Positions 14,995 to 23,531 of a stretch of 38,266 nucleotides of DNA are shown in pieces. Source of the stretch: Bacteroidetes bacterium GWF2_43_63 (GTDB taxonomy: Bacteria > Bacteroidota > Bacteroidia > Bacteroidales > DTU049); assembly GCA_001769275.1 (NCBI GenBank), contig MEOQ01000006.1, positions 1 to 38,266 on the forward strand, written 5' to 3'. Below the pieces are notes generated by a model. It saw only the letters and a program-made list of their open reading frames with translations, had not been told where the DNA came from and did no database searches. Within the stretch, counting starts at the first letter, position 1, and the number at the start of each line of letters is the position of its first letter. A program made the translations under genes and the position numbers.

Positions 14995-16491
14995 TTATCG
15001 TTTCAAAAACTTTCCAACCAAAATATTTTCAGACGAAACAAGTTGAACGAAATATAAACCCGCTGGCAGCGCACTGATGCAGATGCTGTTCTGATTATTG
15101 AGGAGTCCGTTTGAAATCACTTTCCCCGACAAATCGGAAATAAAATACGCATATTTATTTCCGGAAGGTACATCCATGAAAATGAGATCAGATGCGGGAT
15201 TCGGGTAAACATAAATGGTGCAATTTGTTGTCAGATCCTGAATGCCTGCATAGTTGAAAAGAAAATTGTAACTGAGTGTAGCAGGCGTTTGTGTGTACGC
15301 GGGACTGGTATTGTTGGCTACCGACATAGTGAAAACACCGGCTTCGGGAATCACCTGAATGAACTGCAGACAAGAACTCTGTGTCGATTGGGTGTACATG
15401 ATTTCCTTATTGTCAACTGATCCGATATTCACGCCGTTGTAGTAGTGATTGATGGAGTCTTTCACATTGATGTAGCGGCTGCAGTAGTCCTGCGCGTTGT
15501 TGCGCTTGATGAAATTGTTGGCGGCGTAGAGATTGGTTCCGTCAACCGAATCAACGTCGTTGATGTTGCGGTAGGTGATGTATGGAATTTGCGGAGCGCA
15601 TTCGGCCACCATTGAAATCAGTGTGTCGTTGCCTGCGGTTGAATTCGCAATGGCAGACACGATAAATCCTCTGGCATAACCGTTGGTATTGGCATCTATG
15701 GCCGCTTTCACATCGTTTACATTTGTTTCGCCGTCGCCGTTGAAATCACTTTTTTCAACCGCTTTGCGCAGGGTGAGCGTCATGGGTTCATATCCTTTGT
15801 TTGTTTGTGCGGTAAAACCGTTCACTGTATTCAGAAATAAAACAAGTCCGTTATTATTGAGTGCCTGGGAGGCCACCATCTGACCTGCAATACCGGTCAT
15901 GAGCCAGGGTTGTTCATCAGCTTCGGTTGGAAAATGAACGACAACCACCTGGTTACGGGTAATAACCTGATTGAGCGAAATGGCATCGAGAAAATGAGAA
16001 ATTACGGCTTTGCCATTCAGATCTGTTCCCTGTGTGGCTGCACCCCAATTCATCAGACTGGAGCACTGTTGTGTTTCAGGAAAATCTTTGACTGACATAA
16101 ATCCTTCGAGATCTGTCATAAAGTTCACTACAAAAAGGTCGAGATAAGTAAGTCCTGTTGTGTCATACCCAGCATAGGCCACGCCATCAATTATCCCTCG
16201 TGCTTCCGTTATGTAAATCGAATCGACGCTGAAGTTGGCCGGATTTCCAACGATGGCTCTTGCAAACGGCATATATACGCCATAAGTTGGTTGAATATAA
16301 TTGTCCCAGATATCTATGATGTTTTCAGCACAAAGATAACCATACGCAAAACCGCGCTGATAGTGGCCTCCAAAAACCTGAATCACCTTTATGTTTGCCG
16401 TGTCGGCCAGTATGATTCCGTTTACAGACTGTGCTTTGGCCGCAGTAAAAAACAGCAAGCAAAGCAGAAAAGAAAATACAATTTTCTTCAT
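14995..16491 (-). CDS. C45-type Ntn-hydrolase with dockerin-like loop and T9SS sorting domain
   Basis: The 498-residue product starts with a signal peptide (MKKIVFSFLLCLLFFTAAKA). Residues 25-420 fit the C45/acyl-CoA:6-aminopenicillanate acyltransferase family of self-processing N-terminal-nucleophile hydrolases. The candidate nucleophile is Cys143 in QQCSSLMNWG, followed by a GKAVISHFLDA strand. A single calcium-loop motif, DFNGDGETNVND at residues 249-260, has the D-x-N-x-D-G spacing of dockerin type I repeats and is inserted in the enzyme domain. Residues about 425-498 (IYVYPNPASD to LVGKFLKR) are a T9SS type A sorting domain, so the protein should be exported and anchored at the cell surface. 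The substrate is unknown; penicillin, bile-acid or N-acyl amides are family possibilities. A later ATG is preferred over one 63 bases upstream because it opens the signal peptide. Confidence 0.85.
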   Translation of the reverse strand: MKKIVFSFLLCLLFFTAAKAQSVNGIILADTANIKVIQVFGGHYQRGFAYGYLCAENIIDIWDNYIQPTYGVYMPFARAIVGNPANFSVDSIYITEARGIIDGVAYAGYDTTGLTYLDLFVVNFMTDLEGFMSVKDFPETQQCSSLMNWGAATQGTDLNGKAVISHFLDAISLNQVITRNQVVVVHFPTEADEQPWLMTGIAGQMVASQALNNNGLVLFLNTVNGFTAQTNKGYEPMTLTLRKAVEKSDFNGDGETNVNDVKAAIDANTNGYARGFIVSAIANSTAGNDTLISMVAECAPQIPYITYRNINDVDSVDGTNLYAANNFIKRNNAQDYCSRYINVKDSINHYYNGVNIGSVDNKEIMYTQSTQSSCLQFIQVIPEAGVFTMSVANNTSPAYTQTPATLSYNFLFNYAGIQDLTTNCTIYVYPNPASDLIFMDVPSGNKYAYFISDLSGKVISNGLLNNQNSICISALPAGLYFVQLVSSENILVGKFLKR

Positions 16492-16524
16492 GGATATTTT
16501 TTTCTGCAAGGTAATAAATTTTAA

Positions 16525-16560
16525 AAAGTTGTGCGAAGTTTGTAAACTTCGCACAACTTT
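16525..16560. terminator. Perfect hairpin with 17-bp arms (GCGAAG-core family)
   Basis: AAAGTTGTGCGAAGTTT at 16525-16541 pairs exactly with 16544-16560 around a GT loop. It lies between the S41 protease stop (16563) and the start of the C45-like gene (16491), and it can act as a bidirectional terminator because of the A/T ends. The same core hairpin occurs at 37234-37263. Confidence 0.75.
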
Positions 16561-16562
16561 AT

Positions 16563-18788
16563 TTATTTCCCCTCAATAATCTGCACCGCTTTTTCAAGCA
16601 CTTCGTCGCGGCCATCGAGATAACCGCGCAGGGTGGGGGTTACAACCACATCGGGTACTATGCCTACACGCTGTGTTTCGGTGCCGTCGGGATAATAAAC
16701 GCCGATGCCTGAAATATAAGTGGTGATTCCACCTGGTAAAGTGATGAGACTGACATTGCCATCGGCGCCCGCTGTAGTGCTTCCAACAACGCTTGCCACC
16801 GGCGATGCGCGAAAAGCCATTGCATGATATTCGGCACTGCTTTGTGTGGTTTCATTAACGAGAATGACCACTTTTCCATTGTATGCACTTTTCATTCCCG
16901 GCACTGAGAGCGGTTTTCCGAAGGTGAACATCCCGGGGTTCTGAATACTGCCATTCGAGAATTTCACAAACGGAGTCTTTTTAAGATTGAAATACTGACT
17001 AAGTGTGAACACGGTAAAATCGCTCGGGTAGCAACGGATATCAATTATAATTCCCTTGGTGAGACGCAGCTCTCCCATCATTTTTGAGAGTTCTTTATTG
17101 CTGGCTGTTCCTAAATAAATGTAGCCGATTTCAGGAGTCATAAAACGCCAGGTCGGTGCTGCGCTTTCCGCTCCGGTATTGGTTTTTGCAAAAATTGCTT
17201 CGGGAGTGTGACACGGAAGACTTTTAGACGCGGTTTTTCCTTCACGTACATAAGTGACAGTGATCCCCCGGTCGTTTGAACGCAGCAAAAAGCCGGCAAT
17301 GTTGCGCATGCGTGCTGCCTCGTTCGATGCCGGAACATGTTTTTTCAGGCGATCCACTTTTTGCTGAACGGTCTCCCCATTGATATCAATTATAATATCG
17401 CCAATCTGAAGGTCATCATCTTTCATCATTGACTCATTCAGATATCCGCTTACAACGGCTTTGTTTTCAATAAATGTCAGCTTATAATTTGCATAATTTC
17501 GTCCATAAAAATCGTTGCTGAATTCTTCACCAAATTTCGGATACGCATGCGTGTCGTTGATGCGCGTAATCATTTCCAACACGACTTTTTGTGCTTCAAT
17601 TTCATCTTTTGCAGCAATCATTTTCAAAATAAATTCATTCGGAATGTTGTGCCAGTCTTCGCCGATCAAATGTCGGTTCGGAAAGAAATATTCAATCATA
17701 TTATAATATCTGAACACTGTCAGAAGCCTGAATCCATCATCGTTCCAGCTGATGGTTTTATAGCTGCGTTCGTTATTAAATGATGGGTTGCCGACATTTT
17801 TATTTAAAGAAATGTAATAGTTATTTTCAACTCTTTTAGTATTTCTGATTTGTACAAGGGCCGCGCTTAGACCTGATCCAAGCATGGTTGTATCAGTTAT
17901 CCAATTTAGTTCGGGAGTAAGTTTTGTGTTCTTTTTTATTTTCATTTTATTTCCTTTGCCGCTCACAGGGCCAAGTTTGCTCACCCATGCCAGCAAGGAA
18001 TCGTTGCGTTGTTTTGAATCGGTAATAGGTAAATAGGAAGGAAGAAATCGAAAAAGCTCGTTGTCCCAGTTGTAATTTCCAGCAGCAATAGCCGGATGAT
18101 AATATTTCAGAAAACCCCAGACTTTGCAGAGCAAAGCAATATTGTCGACCTGCACGCGATTTGTGATGCCGATTTCTATTCCGCTTGATGTTGAGAATGC
18201 AGTGTCCTGATCTGCCTTGAAATCTGCCCCCTTAATTTTTGGCGCTTTCAGATAATCTTTTCCATCAACAAGCAATTGAAAATCATCGGCCCAAAGAGAA
18301 CCGTTTCCTTTTAGAATTACACCGACATACATGGTTTCGGCTCCCTTGCCAAGCGAAAACTGCGGCGTGTTGAATTCATACCAGTCGTTGGTTCCTTTTA
18401 AATTTGAAACATTGTTGGTGAAATAATAGTTATTGCCACTGCCTTCGATGCTTACGAACAATGAAGCATAGCCATCTGTAACGGCTTCGGTTTTCATGAA
18501 CGCTTTGAACTGTGCTGTTTTTCCGCTAAAAGTAACAGGAACTGCAAAAACAAAACAGCCAAAATCCTTTTCTCCTGCATCGGCATTGCGAACAAGTTCC
18601 AGGGCATTATTTCCAGCATGCTTTATGGTGCTTTGAATGTTTAAGGAATAATTGCTTCCCCAAAGAATACCATTTTCCGGTAGGGCATTTCCTTCCGGGG
18701 TGTTTTCAAAAGTGAAATCTGCAGCGGTTTGTGCAAACAAAAATGTTGCAGCACACATCAAAAATAGAAAAGAAAAAATACGGCTCAT
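16563..18788 (-). CDS. Secreted S41 family C-terminal-processing-like protease
   Basis: The product is 741 residues from the ATG at 18788, beginning with a signal peptide (MSRIFSFLFLMCAATFLFA). Residues about 25-200 look like a carbohydrate-binding-type jelly-roll (ADFTFENTPEGNALPENG). A PDZ-like segment lies near 450-500 (DLQIGDIIIDINGE). The S41 catalytic domain occupies about 555-735, with GIIIDIRCYP, the nucleophile motif TTQSSAEYHAMAFR (Ser650/Ser651), and the C-terminal GVYYPDGTETQRVGIVPDV. The domain order matches Bacteroidota S41 peptidases with an N-terminal beta domain. There is no T9SS tail, so it is probably periplasmic. The alternative start at 18824 lies upstream of the -7 box and was rejected. 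Confidence 0.9.
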   Translation of the reverse strand: MSRIFSFLFLMCAATFLFAQTAADFTFENTPEGNALPENGILWGSNYSLNIQSTIKHAGNNALELVRNADAGEKDFGCFVFAVPVTFSGKTAQFKAFMKTEAVTDGYASLFVSIEGSGNNYYFTNNVSNLKGTNDWYEFNTPQFSLGKGAETMYVGVILKGNGSLWADDFQLLVDGKDYLKAPKIKGADFKADQDTAFSTSSGIEIGITNRVQVDNIALLCKVWGFLKYYHPAIAAGNYNWDNELFRFLPSYLPITDSKQRNDSLLAWVSKLGPVSGKGNKMKIKKNTKLTPELNWITDTTMLGSGLSAALVQIRNTKRVENNYYISLNKNVGNPSFNNERSYKTISWNDDGFRLLTVFRYYNMIEYFFPNRHLIGEDWHNIPNEFILKMIAAKDEIEAQKVVLEMITRINDTHAYPKFGEEFSNDFYGRNYANYKLTFIENKAVVSGYLNESMMKDDDLQIGDIIIDINGETVQQKVDRLKKHVPASNEAARMRNIAGFLLRSNDRGITVTYVREGKTASKSLPCHTPEAIFAKTNTGAESAAPTWRFMTPEIGYIYLGTASNKELSKMMGELRLTKGIIIDIRCYPSDFTVFTLSQYFNLKKTPFVKFSNGSIQNPGMFTFGKPLSVPGMKSAYNGKVVILVNETTQSSAEYHAMAFRASPVASVVGSTTAGADGNVSLITLPGGITTYISGIGVYYPDGTETQRVGIVPDVVVTPTLRGYLDGRDEVLEKAVQIIEGK

Positions 18789-18800
18789 GATTTTTTGTTT

Positions 18801-18808
18801 CAAAGTTA
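18801..18808 (-). promoter_or_regulatory. -7 promoter box of the S41 protease gene
   Basis: The minus strand reads TAACTTTG, an exact TAnnTTTG match, 12 bases before the ATG at 18788. Confidence 0.55.
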
Positions 18809-18820
18809 CAAATCCATTTA

Positions 18821-18897
18821 ACACCTGTAATTCCTCGCGCGGATTTGCAATCCGTGCGAGGAATTACCTGTCACGGATTTGAAATCCGCGCCAGGTG
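18821..18897. repeat. Two hairpins inside an outer stem (possible three-way junction)
   Basis: AATTCCTCGCGCGGATT at 18829-18845 pairs with AATCCGTGCGAGGAATT at 18849-18865 (16 of 17 Watson-Crick, one G-T). Next, CACGGATTT and AAATCCGCG form a second hairpin at 18872-18890. CACCTG at 18822-18827 pairs with CAGGTG at 18892-18897 as an outer stem. It fills the gap between the SUMF1-fold genes and the S41 protease gene. It may be a terminator or structured element. Confidence 0.7.
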
Positions 18898-18914
18898 CTG
18901 AGGTATTTACAAAT

Positions 18915-19793
18915 CTATTCTCCCAAATACGTCATCACTGGTCTGAAACCCACAGTTGGTGCGGGTCCGCTGAATGGCGCCACGCTTTCGATGCGTACAT
19001 CGGCACCCGGCGACATCCATGATCCACCCACCACAATGCCGCTCTGCTGCACCATTTCGGCAGCATTGCCCGACATGTCGTACAGTCCCCAATCGTTGGG
19101 TGCGTAATGTCCGGTGATGATTGTGTGAAATCCGCCATCTTCCGAAAAATTTTCAGCCGCATCGGGAACCAGCTCGTATTGCTGTTTTTCGTGGTTGTAA
19201 GTTATATGCTTTTCATTCAATGGTCTGAAATTGCATAAATAGCAACCTTTCGAATTGCGCAGGTAGGGCCCGCCCCAGGGATACGGAGCCAGTTTAAGAC
19301 CTCCGCGTGCAGCCCATATCCATTCTTCGCGCTGCGGCAGCCGGAAGGCACATTTCTGTGGACCTTTCTCAGCCTCATATTTTTTGGTAAGCCATTGACA
19401 ATACATCTCTGCGCCCTCGCGCGAAATATTCACGACCGGATAATTGTCGTAGGCAGGATGGCTGAAATAATTCTCCACCATCGGCTGATTGTAGCTATTC
19501 TTGTCCATTTGCCATTTGGCAGTGTCTGGCAACGCTTTTTTGTACGCAACCATGTCTCCTTCGGCTTTCAAATCGGCCAGAAATGTTCGATACTGCTTGT
19601 TGGTGACTTCGGTCTTCGACATAAAAAATGCCTGTACGGAAACGCTGGTGGAATCAATCTCACAGGTTCCCATCGGTACAAACGCAAATCCATCAGGCGC
19701 TTTTACGGTTTTCTTTTTGCCAGGTGAAAAAGAGGATAAAACGATAAACCCCGCTAACAGAAAAATACCCCATTTGATTTTGTTTGTTTTCAT
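18915..19793 (-). CDS. SUMF1-fold secreted protein, second paralogue (catalytic Cys absent)
   Basis: The 292-residue product has an N-terminal signal/anchor (KIKWGIFLLAGFIVLSSFSP) with no lipobox cysteine. The rest is a SUMF1/formylglycine-generating-enzyme fold: FVPMGTCEIDSTSVSVQAFF, KTEVTNKQYRTFL, PVVNISREGAEMYCQWLTKK, LPQREEWIWAARGG, NDWGLYDMSGNAAEM, GGSWMSPGA, and TVGFRPV. In active enzymes two cysteines follow the GGSW block. Here that stretch has none, so sulfatase activation is not expected. A structural role like that of GldJ/GldK-type proteins is possible. It starts 38 bases after the homologous upstream gene ends. Confidence 0.85.
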   Translation of the reverse strand: MKTNKIKWGIFLLAGFIVLSSFSPGKKKTVKAPDGFAFVPMGTCEIDSTSVSVQAFFMSKTEVTNKQYRTFLADLKAEGDMVAYKKALPDTAKWQMDKNSYNQPMVENYFSHPAYDNYPVVNISREGAEMYCQWLTKKYEAEKGPQKCAFRLPQREEWIWAARGGLKLAPYPWGGPYLRNSKGCYLCNFRPLNEKHITYNHEKQQYELVPDAAENFSEDGGFHTIITGHYAPNDWGLYDMSGNAAEMVQQSGIVVGGSWMSPGADVRIESVAPFSGPAPTVGFRPVMTYLGE

Positions 19794-19831
19794 GACTCGG
19801 TGTTTTGTTTATGGTTACAAGATGTCATTTA

Positions 19832-20713
19832 CTATTTCGAACTTCCGGTGTATGTAATCACAGGCCTGAAGCCAACGGTTGTGCAGGGACCATCGAATTT
19901 CTGAATGCTTTCCACGCGTACATCATATCCGGGCGAACGCCAGGAACCACCCGCTGCAATACCGTTCTGCTGAACCATTTCAGCCACGTTGCCCGACATG
20001 TTGTACAATCCGTAACCGTTGGGCTTATAGGATTGTGCCGGAGCAGTTATATCAGCTGCATCATGCAGAATGCCGGCATAATGCGTGTTACGTATTACTT
20101 CATAATTTCCGGTGGTGTCGTTATAATGAATGTTTTCCGAACCCAGGTGAAAAAAATTGCACCGCAGACCATCTTTGTCAACAAAAGATTCTCCAGGCCA
20201 GGGATAGTCGCAGCCGTTCAATCCGCCCCGGGCGGCCATCACCCATTCTTCGCGATAGGGCAGGCGAGCGTCGTTGATATTTTCACCATAGGCTTCGCGC
20301 ATTTTTTTGGTCAGCCATACGCAGTACAATTCGGCCTGGGTGCGCGAGATGTTCACCACCGGATAATCATTGTATGCCGGATGGCGGAAATAGAATTCAA
20401 CGTAAGGCTCGTTGTAGGCCAGTTTGTCGCGCCACTGCAGGGTGTCGGGCAGGGCTTTGTTGTATGCTTCCATATCGCCGCTGGCTTTCAGGTCAACCAG
20501 ATATTCCCGATAATCTTTGTTTGTAACTTCGGTTTTGGCCATGAAGAAAGCCTGCACCGAGACAGTATCAGAGCCGACAGTGGTAGTGCCCATCGGGACA
20601 AAAACAAATCCTTCGGGGGTTTTTACCGGTTTCTTTTTGTCGGGGGTAAAGGCCGACAGCAGCGCTGATCCCGCGAACAGCACAGCAATAAGACTGATTT
20701 TTCCTGGATTCAT
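19832..20713 (-). CDS. SUMF1-fold secreted protein, first paralogue (catalytic Cys absent)
   Basis: This 293-residue protein shares the length, order and most motifs of its downstream neighbour: FVPMGTTTVGSDTVSVQAFF, KTEVTNKDYREYL, PVVNISRTQAELYCVWLTKK, LPYREEWVMAARGG, PNGYGLYNMSGNVAEM, GGSWRSPGYD and TVGFRPVITY. The N-terminus is a signal peptide without a lipobox. The GGSW segment also lacks the two active-site cysteines of formylglycine-generating enzymes. It is the first gene of the pair and is divergent from the tRNA-Gly gene. The long antisense open frame over this gene is not credible. Function is unknown; a scaffold role in the envelope is inferred. Confidence 0.85.
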   Translation of the reverse strand: MNPGKISLIAVLFAGSALLSAFTPDKKKPVKTPEGFVFVPMGTTTVGSDTVSVQAFFMAKTEVTNKDYREYLVDLKASGDMEAYNKALPDTLQWRDKLAYNEPYVEFYFRHPAYNDYPVVNISRTQAELYCVWLTKKMREAYGENINDARLPYREEWVMAARGGLNGCDYPWPGESFVDKDGLRCNFFHLGSENIHYNDTTGNYEVIRNTHYAGILHDAADITAPAQSYKPNGYGLYNMSGNVAEMVQQNGIAAGGSWRSPGYDVRVESIQKFDGPCTTVGFRPVITYTGSSK

Positions 20714-20805
20714 TCGATGAATTTTAGGGGGTTTAACAGAAATGTAAACGAAAGTAAAGGTCTGAATATTTTATAAAGGGGGGTAAATATTTCAGTAAAA
20801 ATTTT

Positions 20806-20835
20806 TTTGCGAATAAAAAAATGATTGTATATTTG
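20806..20835 (+). promoter_or_regulatory. Promoter of the tRNA-Gly gene
   Basis: A TTG at 20807-20809 and TATATTTG at 20828-20835 are 18 bases apart, close to the Bacteroidota -33/-7 layout. The -7 box ends 11 bases before the tRNA. Confidence 0.65.
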
Positions 20836-20846
20836 CAGTCCGAAAT

Positions 20847-20922
<76 letters not shown>

Positions 20923-20924
20923 AG

Positions 20925-20946
20925 ACCCCCAAAGATGGGGGTTTTT
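20925..20946 (+). terminator. Hairpin and T-run between the two tRNA genes
   Basis: ACCCCC at 20925-20930 pairs with GGGGGT at 20937-20942 around a six-base loop, followed by TTTT. It lies directly after tRNA-Gly and can end its transcript or serve as a processing boundary before tRNA-Leu. Confidence 0.7.
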
Positions 20947-20973
20947 AGTTAAAGAACGTTTACCAGACGACAA

Positions 20974-21056
20974 GCCCCGGTGGTGGAATGGTAGACACGC
21001 CGGACTTAAAATCCTGTGACTTTCGGGTCGTGCGGGTTCAAGTCCCGCCCGGGGTA
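20974..21056 (+). tRNA. tRNA-Leu (anticodon UAA)
   Basis: The 83-base sequence has the acceptor GCCCCGG paired with CCGGGGT (G-T at the end), a leucine-type D-arm TGGTGGAATGGTAGACACG, the anticodon loop CTTAAAA (UAA) and a long variable arm (class II). The T-arm GCGGG/CCCGC has the normal loop TTCAAGT. The CCA end is not encoded; the gene is followed by CATT. It has no obvious promoter of its own, so it may depend on the tRNA-Gly promoter or a weak one. Confidence 0.95.
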
Positions 21057-21071
21057 CATTTACAAGTGACT

Positions 21072-21109
21072 AAACGCCTGATTATTAATAGTATTTGGGC
21101 GTTTTTTAT
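21072..21109 (+). terminator. Terminator after tRNA-Leu
   Basis: AACGCC at 21073-21078 pairs with GGCGTT at 21098-21103, followed by TTTTATT. This is a weak-loop hairpin but is well placed for tRNA transcripts. Confidence 0.55.
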
Positions 21110-21422
21110 TGGCAGTGGGGGGACTTCTGCATACACTTTTTGTCAAAAATGTATTTACATCAGTTGTTGTCTCGAAATAAACTACGAGATGAATAATATC
21201 ATTACTTGCTTTTTTCCAAACAGTAACACCTAAAATTATTTAAAACACGCGCGTTTGACAAAACGTTCCCGTTTTTTGACAACAGGGAATCCCCCTTTTT
21301 GCGCACTAAATCAAGTGTCGGGAGTCATTAACACTTTTTGGGCATTGCTTATGGGGCTTGTTTTTTCAAGCGGGTTTCTTTTTGTTTTATCTTTGTGCGG
21401 GCGGTGTAAAAAACTTGTTGTT
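21110..21422. other. Gene-free stretch before the TPR-LytTR gene
   Basis: About 310 bases hold no convincing gene. An in-frame extension of the next gene is open from 21255, but its sequence does not look coding. The only structure noted is a bulged hairpin at about 21130-21154 (ATACACTTTTTG with CAAAAATGTAT). Confidence 0.5.
21388..21395 (+). promoter_or_regulatory. -7 promoter box of the TPR-LytTR gene
   Basis: TATCTTTG is an exact TAnnTTTG match and ends 27 bases before the ATG at 21423. It supports that start over the ATG at 21255. Confidence 0.55.
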
Positions 21423-23531
21423 ATGCTGTTTTCAAGGGGCAAAACATTTATTATTTTTCTGTGCGTTATCTTTCTTATTCCGGCTTTGCTTCAAGCTCAG
21501 CTGTATGAACCTGATTTAACCGGAAACACCGAAAAGAAACCGGATAGTCTTTCGCTGCAAATCAGGACTTATGAAAACATTGTTGAGGAAATGCAGCGCC
21601 AGCCTTCGAGCTATGGCTCTCTGGTAAATATAATGTCTCAGCTGGGCGATCTTTATTCGGCCAATGAGGACTACCCAAAAGCCATTTATTTGTATATGCG
21701 CTCCATCATTATGCGGCAGATGGGACATTCCTCTCTGAGTCCCAATCAATCATCGGTTGCGTGGCAAATGATTGAAGTGGGAAATTCGTTTTACCGTTTG
21801 CGCGATTACCAGTTGGCCGAAAACGCCTACCGCAATGCCGCGCAGTACTTCAATAAAACAGCAGATCATCAGGGCTTGATTACCGCCATCAACAATATAG
21901 GGCTTTGCCGTTTAAATATGGGAAAGCCAGAGGCCGCATTGCCCGTGTTTCAGAAAATGCTCGCGTTTTCAAAACAAATTAATGATGTTGCCAGAGTTTA
22001 TTCCTCAAGCATTTATATCGGTATTTCGCTTTCGGGAATGAAAAAATATGATGAAGCAATTGCTGTGCTGAACAACGTTGCTCACTTTGAAATGGACAAC
22101 GAAAACCTTGATCTCGAAGATTTCAGAAAACTACAGCTTGGCGAAACCTATCTTTTGTCGGGAGATACGACAAATGGAATCAGCACCTATCTCAGTCTGA
22201 CTGAAAACGCAAAAGATGCAACAGGTATTTATTACAAATCGATTGCATTCTCCCGGTTGGCCGGTTTTTATTACAAAGAGCATGATTATCAGAAAGCATT
22301 GACTTACGCGGAGGATGCCTACTCATTACTCAAGGACAAGCATCATCTGAATGTGATAACGGACGTTAATGGTTTGCTTCATCAGCTGTATAAGGCTACC
22401 GGGAATACCAACAAAGCGCTGTTTCATTTCGAAGCCTATCATGAGGGCATTATGCAAATGAATAATCGCGAAATTGAAACATTTGTCAGCGATTACAATA
22501 AAAAAGTGGAGCGGATTGCTATTAGTCACGAACTAAAAAGTATTCGTGAAAACAGCGAGCGTATTCAGGTTGAAAAGTCAAATCAGCAAAGTCTCTCCAT
22601 TTTTCTTGTCATTATTGCCGTTTTGCTTCTTGTTATGCTGTTTACCGCAAAGGGTTTCGATGCTCGTGTGGGCTTATTGCTCGATCACATAAGATCATAT
22701 TCTAAAACAGAAAAAATATACTTACTGCTTTTGCTTGGCGTATATTTCATTGCGTTCTATTATTTCTTTGTTCCTGTTGAAAACGCTGTTGGATTGAGAA
22801 ATCTAAGCTTCACGGAGCGGATGTATCCGGGTCTCATTGCATTTATTGTGTCGCTTGCTTTGGTCTCGGTGTTCTATTCGCCAGTAGCGGGGCAGAAAAA
22901 AGTGAAAAACTGGTATGTTTATGCTTTGTTTGTTTTCGGGCTGGCTTTTTTAAGTGTTTTGCTGGCCGAGTTTGTTCTTTTCAATGTTAGAGGTTTCGGT
23001 GGATTCAACTTTCTGTTGTCTCTTTCGCTGATTGTTCTGGCTTCCTTCATTGTCCCCTTATATCTGTTTATCTTAATTGTAGAAAAGCTTGTTGTCAGGC
23101 ACGTTGCCGCTATTTCTGAGTCATTGAACCAGTACATTGGCCAGATGAGGCAGAAGCCGGGTCCCGATAAGAAAATGATAACCCTGCAAAGCGAAAAAAC
23201 GAGCGGGCGTTTATCTTTTGATATTTCAGAATTGATGTCGGTTGAGGCACAAGGCAACTATAGTATGTTTGTCCTTGTTCAAAACAAGGTTGTTAACCGA
23301 AAAATTTTGCATATTACCATGAAGGCCATTGAAGAAGGTCTTGCTGAATATGAATTTGTGGTTCGCTGTCACAAATCCTATATGGTAAATATTCAACATA
23401 TTGCCAAAGTAACTGGAAACTCGCGGGGCTATCTTGTGCATTTTGATGAAGAAACAGAGCCTGTTCCTGTTTCAAGAAATTTCCAGAAAAACGTTATGGA
23501 GGTCATCCGTAAGTTTAAGGATGGCTTTTGA
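21423..23531 (+). CDS. TPR and membrane-anchored LytTR transcriptional regulator
   Basis: The product is 702 residues from the ATG at 21423. It has a signal peptide (MLFSRGKTFIIFLCVIFLIPALLQA), then about seven TPR-like repeats at residues 45-350 (for example SVAWQMIEVGNSFYRLRDY and GLCRLNMGKPEAALPVFQKM) in the periplasm. A coiled coil leads to a membrane helix near 389-410. Four more hydrophobic segments follow between about 430 and 560, and a LytTR DNA-binding domain occupies 585-699 (MSVEAQGNYSMFVL, VVRCHKSYMVNIQHIAKV, VPVSRNFQKNV). Signal and output are in one protein, so it is a one-component membrane regulator without a phosphorylation step. It faces the lectin gene, 140 bases downstream, which may be a target. 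Confidence 0.88.
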   Translation: MLFSRGKTFIIFLCVIFLIPALLQAQLYEPDLTGNTEKKPDSLSLQIRTYENIVEEMQRQPSSYGSLVNIMSQLGDLYSANEDYPKAIYLYMRSIIMRQMGHSSLSPNQSSVAWQMIEVGNSFYRLRDYQLAENAYRNAAQYFNKTADHQGLITAINNIGLCRLNMGKPEAALPVFQKMLAFSKQINDVARVYSSSIYIGISLSGMKKYDEAIAVLNNVAHFEMDNENLDLEDFRKLQLGETYLLSGDTTNGISTYLSLTENAKDATGIYYKSIAFSRLAGFYYKEHDYQKALTYAEDAYSLLKDKHHLNVITDVNGLLHQLYKATGNTNKALFHFEAYHEGIMQMNNREIETFVSDYNKKVERIAISHELKSIRENSERIQVEKSNQQSLSIFLVIIAVLLLVMLFTAKGFDARVGLLLDHIRSYSKTEKIYLLLLLGVYFIAFYYFFVPVENAVGLRNLSFTERMYPGLIAFIVSLALVSVFYSPVAGQKKVKNWYVYALFVFGLAFLSVLLAEFVLFNVRGFGGFNFLLSLSLIVLASFIVPLYLFILIVEKLVVRHVAAISESLNQYIGQMRQKPGPDKKMITLQSEKTSGRLSFDISELMSVEAQGNYSMFVLVQNKVVNRKILHITMKAIEEGLAEYEFVVRCHKSYMVNIQHIAKVTGNSRGYLVHFDEETEPVPVSRNFQKNVMEVIRKFKDGF

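Noticed and set aside
19805-20668. Long plus-strand open frame over the SUMF1-fold genes
   Set aside because: It is antisense to a well-supported SUMF1-fold gene and has no family resemblance or leader signal. The frame is open only because of the codon use of the other strand.
18915-20713. Active formylglycine-generating enzymes
   Set aside because: The two active-site cysteines expected after the GGSW motif are absent in both proteins.
21255-21422. N-terminal extension of the TPR-LytTR protein
   Set aside because: The upstream sequence has no protein-like features, and a -7 promoter box lies inside it just before the ATG at 21423, which opens a signal peptide.
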